A stretch of DNA of 64,000 bases, from assembly GCF_963675065.1 (NCBI RefSeq), contig NZ_OY775905.1, forward strand, positions 756,501 to 820,500, given 5' to 3'. Below the pieces are notes generated by a model. The model was not told the origin of the DNA. It did no database searches and worked only from the letters and a program-made list of their open reading frames with translations. This stretch comes from an uncultured Draconibacterium sp. Lineage in GTDB: Bacteria; Bacteroidota; Bacteroidia; Bacteroidales; Prolixibacteraceae. Within the stretch, counting starts at the first letter, position 1, and every line of letters starts with the position of its first letter. Shown piece by piece: positions 37,953 through 46,985 of the stretch. A program made the position numbers and the translations under genes.

Positions 37953-37990
37953 AAACAAAGCCGGTAAAAATTTTTACCGGCTTTGTTTTT
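37951..37990. terminator. Perfect 40-bp palindromic bidirectional terminator (arsC-like / sucD)
   Basis: The left arm AAAAACAAAGCCGGTAAAAA (37951-37970) is exactly complementary to the right arm 37971-37990. Reading from either side it ends in a T run, so it serves both convergent genes. The left arm begins within the stop codon of the ArsC-like gene. Confidence 0.85.
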
Positions 37991-38005
37991 TATCTCCCAA
38001 AACTA

Positions 38006-38878
38006 TTACAATCCCAACTTTTCTTTCACTAATCCGGGAATCTCACGTGGTTCTTTTGCTACCGGAACATCTGCAGCTTTAAAAGCTTTGATTTTTTCTT
38101 CCGCAGTTCCCGATCCACTTGAAATAATAGCACCGGCGTGTCCCATACGTTTTCCCGGAGGCGCTGATTGTCCGGCAATAAATGCAACTACCGGCTTAGT
38201 CATTTTCTCCTTAATAAAACGGGCTGCCTGCTCTTCCGCATCACCGCCTATTTCACCAATTAAAACAACAGCCTCTGTAGCCGGATCGTTTTCATACATC
38301 TCCAGCAAATCGATGAAATACAGCCCAGAAACTGCATCACCGCCAATTCCTACGCAAGTAGTTTGTCCCAGTCCACTTTCAGTCAACATATTTACTACTT
38401 CGTAAGTCAATGTTCCCGAACGCGAGATCAAACCAACATTCCCTTTTTTGAAGATCATTGCCGGCAGAATACCAATCAAACACTCATCCGGAGTAATTAA
38501 GCCCGGGCAGTTGGCACCAATTAGTTTTGTTCCATGATTCTTTAAAACCGGAGTTACTTTAATCATGTCCTGAACCGGAACATGTTCGGTAATACAAACC
38601 ACCAATTCAATTCCCGCGTAGCTGGCTTCCATAATGGCGTCGGCAGCAAAAGCCGCCGGCACAAATATTACCGATGCATTGGAACCGGTTGCTTTAACAG
38701 CATCTTCAACACTGTTAAAAACCGGCACACCTTCTACTTCCTGACCAGCTTTACCGGGCGAAGTTCCACCAACAACATTGGTTCCGTAGGCTTTCATTTT
38801 TGAGGTATGAAAAGCTCCGTCGCGACCGGTAATTCCCTGTACTATTACTTTTGTATCTTTATTTATAAGTATGCTCAT
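38006..38878 (-). CDS. sucD: Succinyl-CoA synthetase, alpha subunit
   Basis: The 290-residue product has a CoA-binding N-terminus (TKVIVQGITGRDGAFHT) and the phosphohistidine region (GKRMGHAGAIISSG, with the phospho-accepting His). It makes ATP or GTP from succinyl-CoA in the citric-acid cycle together with the beta subunit. It lies 32 bp after sucC. Confidence 0.98.
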   Translation of the reverse strand: MSILINKDTKVIVQGITGRDGAFHTSKMKAYGTNVVGGTSPGKAGQEVEGVPVFNSVEDAVKATGSNASVIFVPAAFAADAIMEASYAGIELVVCITEHVPVQDMIKVTPVLKNHGTKLIGANCPGLITPDECLIGILPAMIFKKGNVGLISRSGTLTYEVVNMLTESGLGQTTCVGIGGDAVSGLYFIDLLEMYENDPATEAVVLIGEIGGDAEEQAARFIKEKMTKPVVAFIAGQSAPPGKRMGHAGAIISSGSGTAEEKIKAFKAADVPVAKEPREIPGLVKEKLGL

Positions 38879-38910
38879 TACTTTTTCACTTTTTACTTTA
38901 AACTTTTGCC

Positions 38911-40044
38911 TTACTTTTTACTTAACTCTATTGCTGTTTGAGCTGCTTCGCGCATGGTTTCAACAACCGGCAATCCTGTTTGCTTAATAATTTCCAAGCC
39001 CTCTTTGGCGTTGGTTCCCGACAAACGAATTACGATAGGCACGTCAGTTTTTATCTGATCGAGCGCTATTACCAAACCGCGAGCTACATCGTCGCAACGG
39101 GTAATTCCACCAAAAATGTTAATCATAACCGAGTTTACATTCTGGTCACTCAGCAAAATATTCATGGCATCTACCACTTTTTGCGGATTCGAAGAACCAC
39201 CAATGTCAAGGAAGTTGGCAGGTTCGCCACCATATAATTTAATCATATCCATGGTAGCCATAGCCAGACCGGCACCGTTTACCATACAACCGATATTTCC
39301 ATCGAGTTTTATGTACGAAAGACCTTTTGCATTTGCTTCAATCTCTTTCAGTTCTTCTTTATCGGCCTCGCGCATGCTCAAAATTTCTTTTTGACGATAC
39401 AAAGCATTGTCATCAAAATTCATTTTACCATCAATAGCCAAAACCTGTTTATCGGGCGTAAGAACCAGAGGGTTGATTTCGGCCAACGATGAATCGGTAT
39501 CAACATAAAGCTGGTAAAGTTTTACCAAAATATTGGCACACTGTCTGATTTCTTTTGGATCGGCAAATAACTGAATGGCAATTTTACGTGCCTGCCAGGG
39601 CATTAATCCCATCGACGGATCAATCGCCATTTTAATAATTTTTTCCGGCGAAACTTTTGCTACTTCTTCAATTTCAACGCCACCTTCGGCGCTGGCCATC
39701 AATGTTACCGACTTGGTGTTCCGGTCGTTGATCAGACCAACATAAAATTCCTTTTCAATATCGACAGCATCGGCAACCAATACTTTTTCAACACAGATGC
39801 CTTTAATGTCCATACCAAGAATTTGTTCGGCTTTTTCAACGGCTTCGGCTTTTGTATTCGCCAATTTTACTCCGCCGGCTTTTCCGCGTCCGCCAACATG
39901 CACCTGCGCTTTTACAACACGCAGTTTGTCTTTGTCCGATACATTTTGTTTTACTTCATCAACCGTATGGCACACAACACCTTCCGGCACAGGAATCCCG
40001 TACTTCCTGAATAAATTTCGGGCTTGATATTCGTGAATTTTCAT
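38911..40044 (-). CDS. sucC: Succinyl-CoA synthetase, beta subunit
   Basis: The 377-residue product begins MKIHEYQARNLFRKYGIPVPEGVV, has the ATP-grasp nucleotide motif VHVGGRGKAGGVKLA and the ligand block GGITRCDDVARGL. It binds the nucleotide and succinate; sucD follows in the same operon. The order sucC-sucD is the usual one. Confidence 0.98.
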   Translation of the reverse strand: MKIHEYQARNLFRKYGIPVPEGVVCHTVDEVKQNVSDKDKLRVVKAQVHVGGRGKAGGVKLANTKAEAVEKAEQILGMDIKGICVEKVLVADAVDIEKEFYVGLINDRNTKSVTLMASAEGGVEIEEVAKVSPEKIIKMAIDPSMGLMPWQARKIAIQLFADPKEIRQCANILVKLYQLYVDTDSSLAEINPLVLTPDKQVLAIDGKMNFDDNALYRQKEILSMREADKEELKEIEANAKGLSYIKLDGNIGCMVNGAGLAMATMDMIKLYGGEPANFLDIGGSSNPQKVVDAMNILLSDQNVNSVMINIFGGITRCDDVARGLVIALDQIKTDVPIVIRLSGTNAKEGLEIIKQTGLPVVETMREAAQTAIELSKK

Positions 40045-40302
40045 ATATATTAATTGTTTGTCGTCGAAAGCCTACTATAACCGGACCAGGAGCAAAAACA
40101 GGATTAAAGCACTAGTTCATTTCTAATTGACTTTCAGTTTTTAAAAATTAATGTTAAATGTAACGATTATTTAACCGTTAAACCCTTCATTTTGTTTTGA
40201 AATTTTATGACTTACAACACATTTTTTCTGTAACCAAAATCACTTGATTGTAAAATTCTGCTAAAACAGAAATGCGGTACTGAGTCACTTCTTTTTTTTC
40301 AG

Positions 40303-40310
40303 TAGATTTG
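40303..40310 (+). promoter_or_regulatory. Bacteroidota -7 box upstream of the SIS isomerase gene
   Basis: TAGATTTG, 20 bp before the ATG at 40331, matches TAnnTTTG. It may drive the 40331-42436 cluster. Confidence 0.6.
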
Positions 40311-40330
40311 CAGCACTTAAACAGATTACA

Positions 40331-40948
40331 ATGAAGGAAGCGATCAGACAAGTTATTGAACACGAAGCGAAGGCCATTCAGGCTATTCCGGTAGAAGACG
40401 GAATGCTTGATGCTATTGAATTGATACACCGCCAGGTACACCAAATGAATGGAAAACTGGTTACCAGCGGAATGGGAAAAGCCGGGCAAATTGCAGCAAA
40501 TATTGCAACCACATTTAGCTCAACCGGAACGCCGGCGGTTTTTCTTCACCCCAGCGAATCGCAACACGGCGACCTGGGCGTGCTACAACAAAACGATGTT
40601 CTACTGGTGATTTCAAACTCAGGAAAAACACGCGAAATTATTGAGCTGATTGAGTTGGCAGAAAATTTATATGCCGGACTTCCATTAATCGTAATTTCAA
40701 GTAATCCGGAAGGTGTGTTGGCAAAAACTGCCGATGCTTTTATTTACACCGGAAACCCGCAGGAAGTTTGCCCTTTGGGGCTTTCACCAACAACATCTAC
40801 CACAGTTATGACCGTAATTGGCGATGCATTGGTAGTATCGATGATGAACAAAATTGGTTTTACCAACGTCGATTATGCCAAACGTCACCATGGTGGATAT
40901 TTGGGAAGTAAATCGCGTTTACAGGCCGAGAGTGATAAAAAGGATTGA
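40331..40948 (+). CDS. SIS-domain phosphosugar isomerase (KdsD-like, no CBS domains)
   Basis: A 205-residue protein consisting only of a SIS domain: GKLVTSGMGKAGQIAANIATTFSSTGTPAVFLHPSESQHGDLGVL and VLLVISNSGKTREIIELI. The closest named relatives are arabinose-5-phosphate isomerases (KdsD), which make the Kdo precursor and usually carry two CBS domains after the SIS domain, about 320 residues in total. Those are absent, as in some short KdsD and hexuloisomerase-like proteins. Substrate is therefore uncertain. Confidence 0.85.
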   Translation: MKEAIRQVIEHEAKAIQAIPVEDGMLDAIELIHRQVHQMNGKLVTSGMGKAGQIAANIATTFSSTGTPAVFLHPSESQHGDLGVLQQNDVLLVISNSGKTREIIELIELAENLYAGLPLIVISSNPEGVLAKTADAFIYTGNPQEVCPLGLSPTTSTTVMTVIGDALVVSMMNKIGFTNVDYAKRHHGGYLGSKSRLQAESDKKD

Positions 40949-41005
40949 CGTAGATTGATAGAAGATTGAGTAGAATGATTTTAGATTTTTAACCCGATAT
41001 TGAAG

Positions 41006-41548
41006 ATGAGAATAACAAAAGAAAATACTGTTGGATTGGTTATCGATATTCAGGAGCGGCTGATTGCTGCTATGAACGATAAAGAAACACTGCTAAAAAA
41101 TTGCGAAACACTAACGCAGGGCTTAAAAGAATTGGAAGTGCCGATGCTGGTATCGCAACAATACACAAAAGGACTGGGCGAAACTGTACCCGAAATTCAG
41201 GCAGCTTTTGACGAATTCAGCTACTATGAGAAGAAAGACTTTAGCTGTTATGATGTACCAGAAATAGCTGAAAAATTTAAAGACTTAGAGGCTAAAAACA
41301 TTATTATTTGTGGAATTGAGTCGCACGTTTGCGTACTACAAACTGCGGTTGATTTGAAAGCCGCCGGATTAAATCCGATCGTAGTTATGGATTGTGTTTC
41401 ATCGCGTACAGCTGCTAATGTTGAGTTGGCAAAAGAGCGTTTCCGTTTTGAAGGAATTATGATGAGCTCGTACGAATCTATCCTTTTTGAATTAACAGGT
41501 TCAGCAGGCGATCCTTCGTTCCGTGCCATTTCAAAACTTGTAAAATAG
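41006..41548 (+). CDS. Isochorismatase-family cysteine hydrolase
   Basis: A 180-residue protein; I chose the ATG at 41006 over TTG at 41000. Visible catalytic elements are Asp14 in GLVIDIQERL, a Lys in the EKKDFSCYDV region, and the nucleophile Cys in CGIESHVCVLQTAVDL. The family hydrolyses amides and related bonds (nicotinamidase-like); the substrate cannot be read. It lies between the SIS and the metallo-hydrolase gene on the same strand. Confidence 0.9.
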   Translation: MRITKENTVGLVIDIQERLIAAMNDKETLLKNCETLTQGLKELEVPMLVSQQYTKGLGETVPEIQAAFDEFSYYEKKDFSCYDVPEIAEKFKDLEAKNIIICGIESHVCVLQTAVDLKAAGLNPIVVMDCVSSRTAANVELAKERFRFEGIMMSSYESILFELTGSAGDPSFRAISKLVK

Positions 41549-41605
41549 AAAACTCCATAGTCATCGTCTGCTTCATTTTCAGGCGATGACAATTAACAAA
41601 ATAAT

Positions 41606-42436
41606 ATGCTCGAAATTTGCGCCATCGCATCAGGAAGTAACGGAAACTGCTATTACATTGGCAACGAAAATTCGGCAATTTTGGTTGACGCCGGAATTTC
41701 TACCAAGCAGATTCTGAAACGGATGAATGAACGTGACCTGGACCACAACAAATTACGGGCACTTTTTATTACGCACGAACACAGCGACCACATGCGCGGA
41801 GCGCGGGTTATGGGGAAACGACTTCAGATTCCGGTATACATGACCGCAAAAACCTACGATGGTTCGTATAAAAATCTTCGGCCAGATTATCCACGGTTTT
41901 TTACCTGCGATGAAACAATCACCGTCGACGATTTTACCGTTCACCCGGTACAAAAATTCCACGATGCTGCTGAGCCCTGTTCATTCAGAATTAGCTACAA
42001 CGACATTAACATCGGCGTTTTTACTGATATTGGCGAAGCATGCGACAATGTAAAAGAACATGTAGCAAAATGTAATGCTTTATTCCTGGAATCGAACTAC
42101 GATGAAAAAATGCTTTGGGAAGGCCGCTATCCACAGTTTCTGAAAGAAAGAGTTGCTTCAAAAGTCGGGCACCTGTCGAACGACCAGACTTTTGAGTTAC
42201 TGGACAAACATACCAACGGAGAACTGAGATGTGTATTTCTGAGCCATATTTCAAAAGATAACAACACCCACGAAAAAGTATTAAAAACGATGCAACCGCT
42301 TTCCGAACGATTTGAGATAAATATTGCATCGCGCTTTGAGGCATCTGAAGTTTACCAGCTTACATCCACTGCTGGTCATAAAAAACAAATCCCGAACAAT
42401 CCCCAAAATTTAAAACTGCAGTTTCCTGAGTTTTAA
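41606..42436 (+). CDS. Metallo-beta-lactamase-fold hydrolase (WalJ/YycJ-like)
   Basis: A 276-residue MBL-fold protein with ASGSNGNCYYIG at the start, THEHSDHMRGA (HxHxDH zinc site), KFHDAAEPCSFRI and GVFTDIGEAC, plus a later HLSNDQ and LSHISKDNNTHE. This set is typical of the WalJ/YycJ group, thought to be nucleases involved in cell-wall or DNA-repair coordination, though the exact role is not settled. Confidence 0.9.
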   Translation: MLEICAIASGSNGNCYYIGNENSAILVDAGISTKQILKRMNERDLDHNKLRALFITHEHSDHMRGARVMGKRLQIPVYMTAKTYDGSYKNLRPDYPRFFTCDETITVDDFTVHPVQKFHDAAEPCSFRISYNDINIGVFTDIGEACDNVKEHVAKCNALFLESNYDEKMLWEGRYPQFLKERVASKVGHLSNDQTFELLDKHTNGELRCVFLSHISKDNNTHEKVLKTMQPLSERFEINIASRFEASEVYQLTSTAGHKKQIPNNPQNLKLQFPEF

Positions 42437-42500
42437 CCGGCCACAAAAGCCGGATTGAGTCTTATTCGAGATTTGCTGCTTTCCGGAATTTATTCCGCAA

Positions 42501-43817
42501 CTAGCTATTTAATAAATTATCGCTTAAAGCTTGTAGCGTTTGTTCTTTATGTTGTGTTGGCACCAAAATCGAGATATTATGGCGGCTTCCTCCATACGAG
42601 ATCATGCGGATTGGAATGCCATCGAGTGCATTGAACACCTTCGAAGCAAATCCCTTTTCTTCCTGAATAATATCTCCCACAATACAAACGATAGTCATAT
42701 CCTGGTCGAGCACAACCGTACCATAATTATCCAGTTCCTCTTTAATTGATTCAAGATTCCTGGTATCATCAATCGTTAATGACACGGCCACCTCCGAAGT
42801 TGAGATCATGTCGATAGGCGTGCGGAAATCTGCAAATACTTTAAAGATCTTCGACAGGAAACCATAGGCATTTAACATCCTTCCTGAACGAACTTTAATA
42901 GCCGTAATATCATCTTTGGCAGCAACCGCTTTTATACCACGGCCATCCGACTCGGCGGTAATAAGCGTACCATTGTCAGTAGGATTCATGGTGTTCTTCA
43001 GGCGAACCGGAATGTTCTGAACACGCGCCGGAAGCACCGTTTGCGGATGCAGAATTTTTGCTCCAAAAAAGGCCAGCTCAGCTGCTTCGTTATACGATAG
43101 CTGATCGATTTTTTGAGTATTTTCCACAAAGCGAGGATCGTTGTTATGAAAACCGTCGATATCCGTCCAAATCTGAATTTCATCGGCATCAATCGCAGCA
43201 CCAATCAACGAAGCAGTGTAATCACTACCACCACGCTGCAGGTTGTTTATTTCACCTTCGGCATCTTTACAAATAAATCCCTGTGTAATATAATACTTCG
43301 CTTCGCCTACCTCTTTCAATACGGGCTTAATGTGCTCGCGAATGTAATTCAGGTCGGCAGCTTTATCCTCATCAATTTTCATAAAATCAAGAGCCGGCAA
43401 CAACTTTGTATCATGGCCGTTTTCGTTCATCAGCAAAGTTACCAGGTTGGTAGAAATTATCTCGCCCTGCGCCAAAATTGTATTCTCGCCAACTTCGCCA
43501 AAAGTGCCCGATGTAAATGATTTTATCGTTTGAAAAACGTCTTTAATGATCTTTAATCCCTTCTTCTTGTTTTCTTCGGAAGTAAAAAGTTCAGCAACTA
43601 CCTTTTTATAATTCTCCTCCAGGTTACCAATAAAAATACGCGCGGTATCCTTATTCTTCTTCTTAAGATAGTTTGAAATTTCTACCAAAGAATTGGTTGT
43701 TCCCGACATGGCTGATAGTACAATAATCTTTTGCTCTCCATCGGTTACCAAATCCATAACAGCCCTCATGTTCTCGGGCGAGCCAACCGATGTTCCTCCG
43801 AATTTTAAAACTTTCAT
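42501..43817 (-). CDS. lysC: Aspartokinase (lysC type)
   Basis: The 438-residue product has the aspartokinase N-terminus VLKFGGTSVGSPENM, the kinase block GGSDYTASLIGAAIDADEIQIWTDIDG and two C-terminal ACT domains (about 305-370 and 375-438), which suggest feedback by lysine or threonine. It phosphorylates aspartate, the first step of the pathway continued by Asd. It has no homoserine dehydrogenase fusion, unlike the ThrA type found in many Bacteroidota. Confidence 0.95.
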   Translation of the reverse strand: MKVLKFGGTSVGSPENMRAVMDLVTDGEQKIIVLSAMSGTTNSLVEISNYLKKKNKDTARIFIGNLEENYKKVVAELFTSEENKKKGLKIIKDVFQTIKSFTSGTFGEVGENTILAQGEIISTNLVTLLMNENGHDTKLLPALDFMKIDEDKAADLNYIREHIKPVLKEVGEAKYYITQGFICKDAEGEINNLQRGGSDYTASLIGAAIDADEIQIWTDIDGFHNNDPRFVENTQKIDQLSYNEAAELAFFGAKILHPQTVLPARVQNIPVRLKNTMNPTDNGTLITAESDGRGIKAVAAKDDITAIKVRSGRMLNAYGFLSKIFKVFADFRTPIDMISTSEVAVSLTIDDTRNLESIKEELDNYGTVVLDQDMTIVCIVGDIIQEEKGFASKVFNALDGIPIRMISYGGSRHNISILVPTQHKEQTLQALSDNLLNS

Positions 43818-44015
43818 TTCTCTTTAATTCAAAATTTTAGTGCTGCAAATATGAATAATTTTTAAATCAATAGAAAAGCTTTTTTATTAATATGCATATT
43901 TATTCAACCGTTTTGCATATTTATTAACATTTTGCTATGATAAGTATCACATTGTGGCTTAAAAACCATTCTGATGCAAGAGGTACATTTGGCAAGAAAC
44001 TAAATCAGTACCAAA

Positions 44016-44903
44016 ATGAAGCGTATCTTTCTATTAACCGTTATTTACCTTTTTTCCTTATCCGCGATTCATGCACAAGACGAATCGTCTTATTTTCTCA
44101 TCAGTAAATCGGAGGAATCAGTAGCTGAAGGAATCGCCAAAATTAAATCAGCACTATCAGAATCGGGCTTCAGAGTAATTGGCGATTATCAACCTGCTCA
44201 ATCAGAGAATTTAGCCGTTGTTTGTTATACTCACCCCAAACTGGAAGAAATTGCGCTGAACTTCAGCGACCGCGGTGCATTGGCATCGGCACTAAAAATT
44301 GGATTGAAAAAACAAGGAGAGACGCTCAACATTAGCATGGTAAATCCGATGTATTTATTTTACGCCTATTTTGTTGACAACGTTGATACGCATGAAGATG
44401 CGTTACGCAAAATATCAGATCAGGCAATTGCCGCTATTCGAAACATTGGAACAATGAACGAACCTTTTGGAGGAACGCTGGACAAGAAAAAACTTCAAAA
44501 GTACCACTACAAGGTAATGATGCCTTACTTTACCGATGCCGAAGAGCTGAAAAGCTTCGATTCGTTTGACGAAGGCTTAAAAACCATTCAGCAAAACCTG
44601 AAGGCCGGCAAAGGCGAAACGGAAAAAGTATACGAGTTGGTTTATACTGACAAGGAAGTGGCTGTTTGGGGTGTTGCATTAAAAGATGCAGAAAATGGAG
44701 AAGCCCATTTTTTACCAATAATTGGCGACGATCATGTGGCAGCAATGCCCTACGAAATCATTCTTCAGGGAAATACCGCAAGCATACTTCCGGGGAAATT
44801 CCGGATTGCATTGCATTGGCCCGAACTTACCATGGGTACATTTATGAAAATAATGAGTACACCGGGCGATATTAAAAAGTCAATGGAAAAACTGACGGAA
44901 TAA
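44016..44903 (+). CDS. Secreted DUF302-like protein
   Basis: The 295-residue product has a signal peptide (MKRIFLLTVIYLFSLSAIHA). Residues about 25-150 follow the DUF302 pattern: SVAEGIAKIKSALSESGFRVIGDYQ, then a VVCYTHPKLEEIAL strand and helices around DALRKISDQAIAAI. DUF302 proteins bind unknown ligands. The C-terminal half (ELVYTDKEVAVWGVALKDAENGE onwards) is unrecognised. It is monocistronic and converges on an esterase. Confidence 0.75.
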   Translation: MKRIFLLTVIYLFSLSAIHAQDESSYFLISKSEESVAEGIAKIKSALSESGFRVIGDYQPAQSENLAVVCYTHPKLEEIALNFSDRGALASALKIGLKKQGETLNISMVNPMYLFYAYFVDNVDTHEDALRKISDQAIAAIRNIGTMNEPFGGTLDKKKLQKYHYKVMMPYFTDAEELKSFDSFDEGLKTIQQNLKAGKGETEKVYELVYTDKEVAVWGVALKDAENGEAHFLPIIGDDHVAAMPYEIILQGNTASILPGKFRIALHWPELTMGTFMKIMSTPGDIKKSMEKLTE

Positions 44904-44942
44904 AAAATGAGGCTGTTTGTGTGCAACCATGAACAGACTTAT

Positions 44943-45830
44943 CTACAATAACTTTTCAATAAAGAATTCAACCACATCTTTACCCGACGGATCTGAAATT
45001 CCTATGGCCGGAGCATAAACAATTGCCTCTGTACCAACTTCTTCGGCACGGTCTTTTAGCGCTTTTGCATGCAAGGGATGATGATGCAATTCATCCTCGT
45101 TGGTTGGGATGCCTCCTTCGTAATGATTGAACACAAAACACGGCACGGCATCTTTTGTCATTTTAGCCAGGAAGTCGAGTTCTGAGCGAATTTCTTTTTG
45201 TGCAAACAGATCAACACCTTCTGCCGATTTCAGCCCAAAAACACGGGCAATAGACAATAGCTCTTCAGGATTTTGATAAGGAGGAATGCCAATCAATTCG
45301 GGCCAGCGTAAAATGTCGTAAGTAGATTGCGTGGAGAACGCGGCTGCACATGAGATAGTTGTAGATTCCCGCAACACCGGATCGTTACTTTCGGCGTCAG
45401 CCATATCATCCGAAAAGGCCAGCCACAATGCAGTTCCGGCTCCGGCCGAACCGCCACTGCAGGCAATGCTGTTTTTATCGATATTATATTTTTCGGCGTT
45501 GACCCGAATAAATTGCAGGCAGCGTTTTGAGTCATTCATGCTACCGAGAATTCCGTATGGCGGCTCGTTCATAAAACGGTAGTTAATGCTGGCAATGGAA
45601 ATACCGGCGTTGAGCAAACGCAGCCAGTCTTCCGAATCATAATAGCGGCTTTTGTCGCCACCAATAAAACCGCCGCCATGTACGTACATTACAAGAGGAG
45701 TCGGTTTGTCCGAATCGGCCAGCCAAATGTCGAAAGTATTTCGTTCGTGGTTGCCGTAACGTACGTTGGCAAAAGTTGCAGGCACGCCGGCAGCGTTTAT
45801 AGCTTTTGGTAAATCTATATATTCAATCAT
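44943..45830 (-). CDS. Alpha/beta-hydrolase (HSL-type esterase)
   Basis: A 295-residue cytoplasmic hydrolase without signal peptide. It has the oxyanion-hole HGGGF (YVHGGGFIGGDKS) and a nucleophile motif GGSAGAGTALW, and should cleave small ester substrates. Its late His and acid are less certain: a candidate is HHHPLHAK near residue 245. No clear partner is next to it. Confidence 0.85.
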   Translation of the reverse strand: MIEYIDLPKAINAAGVPATFANVRYGNHERNTFDIWLADSDKPTPLVMYVHGGGFIGGDKSRYYDSEDWLRLLNAGISIASINYRFMNEPPYGILGSMNDSKRCLQFIRVNAEKYNIDKNSIACSGGSAGAGTALWLAFSDDMADAESNDPVLRESTTISCAAAFSTQSTYDILRWPELIGIPPYQNPEELLSIARVFGLKSAEGVDLFAQKEIRSELDFLAKMTKDAVPCFVFNHYEGGIPTNEDELHHHPLHAKALKDRAEEVGTEAIVYAPAIGISDPSGKDVVEFFIEKLL

Positions 45831-45887
45831 TATTTGTTTTAGTTTTATTGGTAAGTTCCCGCAAATAGTACGAATGGCAGTATTCGG

Positions 45888-46676
45888 TTAGTACATTCGC
45901 AGCGGTTGCCCAATTCGCAATACGGAGTTTTCCGAAATATTGTTCAGGCGGCACAACTCATTGATCGAGGTTTTAAACTTTCGCGAGATCACCCAAAGCG
46001 AATCGCCCGAGCGCACCTTGTAATATTCGGGCACTGCAACATTTGTTGAGTAGCCTTTTGGTTTTAGCTTTTTGTGCAGGGCCATTAAACTTTCTGTATC
46101 CAAAGCATCGTCGCGTATCTTTTCTTCTTTAAAATCAAACACCAGTTCGGGGTCAAAAGGCTTTCCGTTTTCACGCATCTCAAAATGTAAATGCGGACCA
46201 CGGGCACGCCCTGTACTTCCGGCCAAACCTATCGGTTCTCCCTTTTCCACCTTATCGCCCTTATTCTTCAGGAATTTGGTGAGGTGAGCGTAATACGTTT
46301 GAATATTATTTCGATGCTGAACAACAACCAGCCGGCCAAATCCATATCCCCAGTTGGCGCGGGCAATAACTCCGCTTTGTGAAGCCACCACGGTATCGCC
46401 TTTATACATTTTTATATCGGTGCCGTAGTGCATGCGCCCCGAGCGGGGACCAAAACGACTGATAATATACCCATCATTCCCGGGAACAAGAAACTGCTCC
46501 AGATAACCTTTTTGTGCCGATTCGGGAAAGCTGTCTAGCGAAGCCCGGAAACCCTGAACATTAATGGTCTTCTCCACATCAGGCACTTTCAAGGTATTAA
46601 CCGATCTATCTTGCCCGAAAGCAACAGACACTGCAAAAAGCAGCAAACAAAAAATTCCCACTCGTCGAATAATCAT
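45888..46676 (-). CDS. Secreted M23 peptidase with C-terminal LysM domain
   Basis: A 262-residue product with a signal peptide beginning at the ATG at 46676 (MIIRRVGIFCLLLFAVSVAFGQ); a start at 46718 is in frame but would place 14 residues before it. The M23 (lysostaphin/LytM) zinc site is visible as GRMHYGTDIK and PHLHFEMR. The C-terminus is a LysM motif (YKVRSGDSLWVISRKFKTSINELCRLNN). It probably hydrolyses peptidoglycan cross-links or regulates such hydrolysis during growth. Confidence 0.93.
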   Translation of the reverse strand: MIIRRVGIFCLLLFAVSVAFGQDRSVNTLKVPDVEKTINVQGFRASLDSFPESAQKGYLEQFLVPGNDGYIISRFGPRSGRMHYGTDIKMYKGDTVVASQSGVIARANWGYGFGRLVVVQHRNNIQTYYAHLTKFLKNKGDKVEKGEPIGLAGSTGRARGPHLHFEMRENGKPFDPELVFDFKEEKIRDDALDTESLMALHKKLKPKGYSTNVAVPEYYKVRSGDSLWVISRKFKTSINELCRLNNISENSVLRIGQPLRMY

Positions 46677-46796
46677 GCTACAAAAAAAGTCAAAAGATTC
46701 TGGAATTGAAAACGACAAAGCAGGAAGATTATTCTCCGGTGAAACAATTTAACTTGTCTAAAATTTTAAATTTTCAAGGCAACTTATCTTTTTACG

Positions 46797-46811
46797 GGGA
46801 ATTCCCTAGGG
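46797..46811. repeat. Overlapping palindromes GGGAATTCCC and CCCTAGGG
   Basis: GGGAATTCCC (46797-46806) and CCCTAGGG (46804-46811) share three bases; TTTAC and GTAAA flank them on both sides. They lie in the divergent gap between the M23 peptidase and the transaldolase-like gene. Confidence 0.45.
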
Positions 46812-46913
46812 TAAATAATCATTTTTTATGACGTGAATTTCATTCTTGTTCCCATTTCATGTTAACAAATATGCTGAAGAGCCGGGAAAAAATCACCTTC
46901 GAAAAATGATGCT

Positions 46914-46921
46914 TATCTTTG
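46914..46921 (+). promoter_or_regulatory. Bacteroidota -7 box upstream of the transaldolase-like gene
   Basis: TATCTTTG, an exact TAnnTTTG match, 64 bp before the ATG. Confidence 0.6.
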
Positions 46922-46985
46922 TAGAACTTACTAAAAACAGAACTGATCGGCTGTATTATATTTCAACCAAAAAAATAAAATAAAG

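Noticed and set aside
42484..42497. CGGAAT-TT-ATTCCG near the end of the aspartokinase gene as a terminator
   Set aside because: No T run follows on either strand, so it is not a terminator. A weaker hairpin at 42437-42453 has the same problem.
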